The notes below the pieces were generated by a model that saw only the letters and a list, made by a program, of their open reading frames with translations, had not been told where the DNA came from and did no database searches. Positions 60,062-64,000 of a DNA stretch of 64,000 bases are shown in pieces. The stretch's first letter is position 1, and each line of letters starts with the position of its first letter. This DNA is from Paragonimus westermani (taxonomy: Eukaryota > Platyhelminthes > Trematoda > Plagiorchiida > Troglotrematidae): positions 26,433 to 90,432 of the forward strand of contig QNGE01000951.1 of NCBI GenBank assembly GCA_008508345.1. The letters are read 5' to 3'. Made by a program: the position numbers and the translations under genes.

Positions 60062-60160
60062 TTATCAGTGCAGAAAGAAGACATATATTGCGATATGTTA
60101 ACATTTCATTTGCTCTCATCAGTGGCAAAGTAAAACATGCCAGTTATATACATCAAATAT
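60062..60160 (-). repeat. Left inverted repeat of PLE copy G
   Basis: Complementary to 61087-61185 with roughly 18 differences by eye. On the minus strand CTGATGA (60122-60116) is followed by GAGCAAATGAAATG and the perfect palindrome ATGTTAACAT. Confidence 0.85.
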
Positions 60161-60209
60161 TCACCCAAACCTATCTTTATCTCACGAAGTGGAGTCGAAC
60201 AATAGTCTA

Positions 60210-61040
60210 CTTTTTTGGATGTACTTATTACTAGACGTGCGGATGGTACTTTACAACGCTCAGTTCACCGCAAAGCTACTTGGGGTGGTCAATATCTACA
60301 GTTTTCCAGTTTTGCTCCAATTGTATACAAACGGGGTTTAGTTAAGACACTGTTTCCTAGAGCTAAACGTATTTGTACCACGGACACTTAAGACAGAGCA
60401 GGAGTTGTTGAGGCGAACTTTACTAGCAAATGGATACCCCGACAAATTCATTGATGCACATAATACAGTGAAGAAGAGCACTGAGCCTGCACTGACGGCT
60501 CAAAAGAAGGATGTTTGCCTATTCTTGCCATTCAAGGGTGGTCACCTATCCAACGACATAAAGCACAAATTAAAATCTGCCCTGGCTCGAACGTATATGG
60601 CTGCTCGGTTGCGCTTATTTCATACCACTAGTGGACCAGTTCTTCGCAAACGCTAAATTAGTTTGTCAAGCTGTTCTGTCTTCCATGTTGTTTATCAGTT
60701 CACATGCAGTTGTAATGACGTTTACATAAGCAGAACAGACCGACAACTAGCACAGCGAGTCGCCGAACACATCCCGAAGTGGTTGAAACATCAGATGACG
60801 CACCAGTCCCAACTTGACGCATTGACTACTCGAAATTCAACGTCATCGATTGCTAAACACCTCATGACAACAGGTCATCAAGTTGACCCAGTAAACTCAT
60901 TCAAGATACTGTTGCGCAACCGAAATCCGGAAATTACTAGCTTTCTGCGAAGCGATGCTCATTCGAACTGCCCAACCGACGTTATATGCACAAAGGTGGT
61001 TGAAACAACCGGTCGGGTTGCCATGGTCATGATTACATAA
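60210..61040 (+). pseudogene. PLE copy G: RT thumb plus GIY-YIG endonuclease
   Basis: The first piece reads FLDVLITRRADGTLQRSVHR and TWGGQYLQFSSFAP (60215-60310). A frame change near 60385 leads into LLRRTLLANGYPDKFID and FLPFKGG, ending PVLRKR and a TAA at 60654. The same frame then resumes with VVYQFTCSCNDVYISRTDRQ and EHIPKWLKH, and runs to a stop after 61035. The Y-I-G motif is changed to Y-I-S, a probable loss of a structural Gly; the CSC pair and catalytic Arg remain. Damage: one shift, one stop and the Gly change. Confidence 0.85.
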
Positions 61041-61086
61041 AAAGCGGTTTGCGTGTGTGTGTCTAGTCCTTGTGTGTCGTTAACTG

Positions 61087-61185
61087 TTTGATGTATAAAA
61101 TTGGCATACTTTACGTTTGCGACTGATGAGAGTAAATGAAATATTAACATATAACAATGTATGTCTTCTTTCAGCTCTGATGAAG
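61087..61185 (+). repeat. Right inverted repeat of PLE copy G
   Basis: Pairs with 60062-60160. It holds CTGATGA at 61123-61129 with GAAA at 61138-61141, and a second CTGATGA at 61177-61183. Confidence 0.85.
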
Positions 61186-63957
61186 TGGTTAAATGGAATT
61201 CGGTGTTTCAAATAATATATTTCTTCAAAATTGATTGAGACCGCTTACCTTACCTTCCATTCGACTTTCATGAATATACGCAATATTTTGTGACAAAAAT
61301 AGGCTGAGTTATTTACTCACTACCTGATGAAGACGGACATACGTAAATAGCTCCATCTTACGGGGGTACACAAAGTACAAACTTAACTTTATTTGGTTCG
61401 GCTTGGCCTCTATCATATCCTTTATCGATTTTCCTACCATTACGAAACACTTTTCTACCAACGATTAACAGTTCGCCGTCTCACATTTCCTACTTTCACC
61501 ATGTCGCCGTGATGCCCACTATGAGAACGGTTTCACTGGGAACACTGGACTCGACGTGCATCTAGTTTGTTAAAGACCGAAACTAGGTTGGTATAGAAAC
61601 AATACCACGAAACAGTTGCACTGCCTACAGCAAACGTAGCCAGTGAATCATCATCATCACTATCATCAACAGCAACAGCTCCAGCACAATCGTGATCACC
61701 ACCACCAAAACCATCATCAATAACGTTCTTGCCATTTTCCGTCTACAATCGACTTTGTGCTTTGTATCGACCGCGGTGCACCCAATCTGGCCACCTGTAA
61801 CGTCGAAAAGTTTGTTCGACCGTTGGCATCAGATTCTGTTGTTGGACCAGTTTATGGAGGGTATTTGGACCATTGCGACTGTTTTATTTTTGAGGAGATC
61901 TACTGCCTAACCCACAACGCAAAGCGAAAGCCAAGGCTGGCTGAAGATAATGAGAAGTGCCGAAAGATAACCAACCCAAGAAAGAAAATTGATCCTATAA
62001 TCCCAAAATAGCTACCAATTACTTAAGCTTCAGACCAAAACTTCTAGACCACAGTGAACGAACGATTATCACGTTGGCTGTATTCGAAAAGAGAAAACAA
62101 CCAAACAGTGCAACCGCTGTTCAGTAAGTTCACCGAAGTCTAGGGACTACCGACTGGGACAAACACGATAAATTATTGTCTCACAATATATTCGACCAAA
62201 CGACCAAAACAATACTTACGTGAATGAATAATTCTTGCTGTCAACTCAGCAATGGGCACGTTGTTTTTGCAATCACAGAATTCGCACTGAAATAGCTTCT
62301 TCAAATACCAAAGTGCGTTAATGGTAAACTACAGAATCCTCAAGATTTCACAAGTAAGGAACGAATTACATGAGTCATCTTAGCTTGACATTTTGGTGGG
62401 TAGTATTACAAAATGCACAGGATACAAGAAGACGAATACAACTCGAAATGTTCGTTTCGAAGATGGCGGGGATTTCGGAAGTATGAAATACATCAAAAAG
62501 AGATGAATCTGTGCTATAAAAGGAAGAAAACCTGAGCGAAAATAGTGGTTTGCGAAACCGGCACATCCCAACAGCTAACGGCTCACTGGCATTGGTTTCC
62601 ATTCAACGCATCGGCGTTGACCACAAGACCAAACAGATTAGAGACTCAGATATGCAGCATAGATGCATTCCTTGATCTTCAGTTCAGTGTCACCCACGGC
62701 AAATTCCTGTACAGTGGTCTGTACTAGGCACACCTGACCAGTAAGCTTACGATATCAGAATGTTTGTAAAACCAACTGAGTCAGCTGCCTGTTTTCGAAA
62801 TGACCTTCCGAAAAGTTTCTCAACATACTCAAACGGTTGCCATTTGTTGGCGGTTTTCATCCTTCAGCTCAGAAATACGGCTTCTACGTGCTTGTTAGAG
62901 TTATTGATTGATTGTACACGAGGTACTGGAAAAACAGCAAAAACTGTAATTAAATAATTCCCACGCACGAACACTTGTGGGGATTGTGAATCGGGATCAA
63001 CCTGTTTTTGAACTTGAAAAAAGGTTTTGGATTTGGAATTGAAATTTATGCTTATAAAAAGTTTTAAGAAATTGGTCACTCACCAATGTAACCGACCTCA
63101 CTGTTGCACAACTTTAGAACATGTAGGATGTGATTACAGTGGACGAACTAAATACAAAGTGGATGTTACTTCCAGCAACTTAATCAGTTTTCCAAAGGGA
63201 ATGCTGATTAGTTACAGACGTGTGTATCAGTAATATCCTCGCAGTTCTAGTGGTCGAGCTGAAAATAGCATTATCTTGTAACGCGAAGAGCAGCCGGTTC
63301 GATCACTCATTCAAACTATCTCAGCCTGATGTCCAAACAAGAACGAAACCGGTTGTGGAGTGTCGGAACATCAAGAAGCGTTACAAACAACGTTTCGTTG
63401 GTGCTATAGGCACCAATCAGTAGGAATTCAGAGTTCAATGCATAGAGGAAAATCAGTTGTCGACGGTCATAGTGATGAATAATTTCCTCAATCATATTAA
63501 CTATTTCATTCTGTCTGTCTGTCAGACAGCTTCCTTAACTAAGGTTGTTCACTGTCCTTGGGATCCAAGCCGGAAAACCGACAACCTTAATAGAAATCAT
63601 GAAATTGTCCTGCTTTTAAACATTCAACTGTGCATTGAATGTGAAATTCACAGGAAAGGTGCAATTATCTGTCGATAATTTGTTTCCAGCTGTAGTTATC
63701 ACTCCCTCTACTGCTCTTCACATTCTCTTGGTACCGTAACTACAATTGTCCTCTTCCACGGTGTTTTTCACACACGGGATCAGCTGCAAACACACACCCA
63801 ACCAAACATTGGTTAACGTACAGGAAGATCCACAAGACCATAGAATCGTGTAAACAGTCAGGTGCACGTATTCGCAAAATAACTTTATCCTGAAGAGGTG
63901 ACATTTCGTCATGAAGTGCTGTTCAGTGCAACCTTTCCTCAGACGGGCAGAAGAGTG
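61186..63957. other. Gene-poor stretch to the end of the window
   Basis: A plus frame at 61757-62011 (ASDSVVGPVYGGYLDHCDCF, later KRKPRLAEDNEKC) is protein-like but has no recognised family or clean acceptor. A CAT/CAC-rich imperfect repeat lies at 61647-61727. Confidence 0.4.
61647..61727. repeat. Imperfect CAT/ACC-rich trinucleotide tract
   Basis: Repeats of CAT, CAA and CAC triplets with interruptions. Confidence 0.7.
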
Positions 63958-63958
63958 T

Positions 63959-64000
<42 letters not shown>
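63959..64000. repeat. (ATC)n microsatellite, cut by the window edge
   Basis: About 14 perfect ATC units up to the last base; the true length is unknown. Confidence 0.98.

Larger units (their letters stand above)
60062..61185 (+). mobile_element. Penelope-like element (copy G) bounded by ~97-bp inverted repeats
   Basis: RT thumb and GIY-YIG endonuclease lie between two inverted ~97-bp repeats, each with the hammerhead-like CTGATGA...GAAA core. The RT palm is missing. This is the same arrangement as copy A but from the lineage of copies B-F. Confidence 0.8.

Noticed and set aside
1..64000. CRISPR array, prokaryotic operons, rRNA or intact tRNA genes
   Set aside because: None seen; the only tandem arrays are microsatellites and two short duplications.

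Overview
The window looks like a piece of flatworm, probably digenean trematode, nuclear genome. It has about 43-45% GC by eye, eukaryotic splice-like signals and no operons. It holds a CsRn1-type Ty3/gypsy element whose Gag has the Cys-His-Cys-Cys knuckle known from trematode elements, many Penelope-like element (PLE) fragments with GIY-YIG endonuclease domains, a LINE relic and a tRNA-derived SINE family. The species cannot be named from the sequence alone.

Layout. Positions 1-3765 are the 5' two thirds of a minus-strand LTR retrotransposon: LTR, primer site, complete gag, and a pol that stays open through protease, reverse transcriptase, RNase H and the start of integrase until the window ends. 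Gag and pol are in different frames, and the overlap has a complete -1 frameshift signal: a GGGAAAC heptamer, a 7-nt spacer and a predicted pseudoknot. Positions 3766-9833 are gene-poor. Positions 9834-11075 are a PLE remnant between two ~257-bp inverted repeats that carry a hammerhead-like core. Positions 11076-47500 are mostly intronic or intergenic-looking DNA with five further PLE relics, several SINE copies and a few weak exon candidates.

The one complete host gene is at 47570-49006 on the minus strand. It is an uninterrupted 478-codon Cys-loop anion channel of the glutamate-gated chloride / glycine receptor type, with unusual pore residues. Positions 52790-54250 are a decayed LINE. Positions 57301-57404 are the best short exon candidate. 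Positions 57660-58335 are a cluster of SINE pieces, and 60062-61185 is another PLE bounded by inverted repeats. The window ends in an ATC microsatellite.

The repeats and the channel gene show no sign of working together. The channel would act in neuromuscular inhibition, and the rest is mobile-element sediment of different ages, with the LTR element the best preserved. Exon calls apart from the channel rest on reading frames and splice-like edges only and are scored low.
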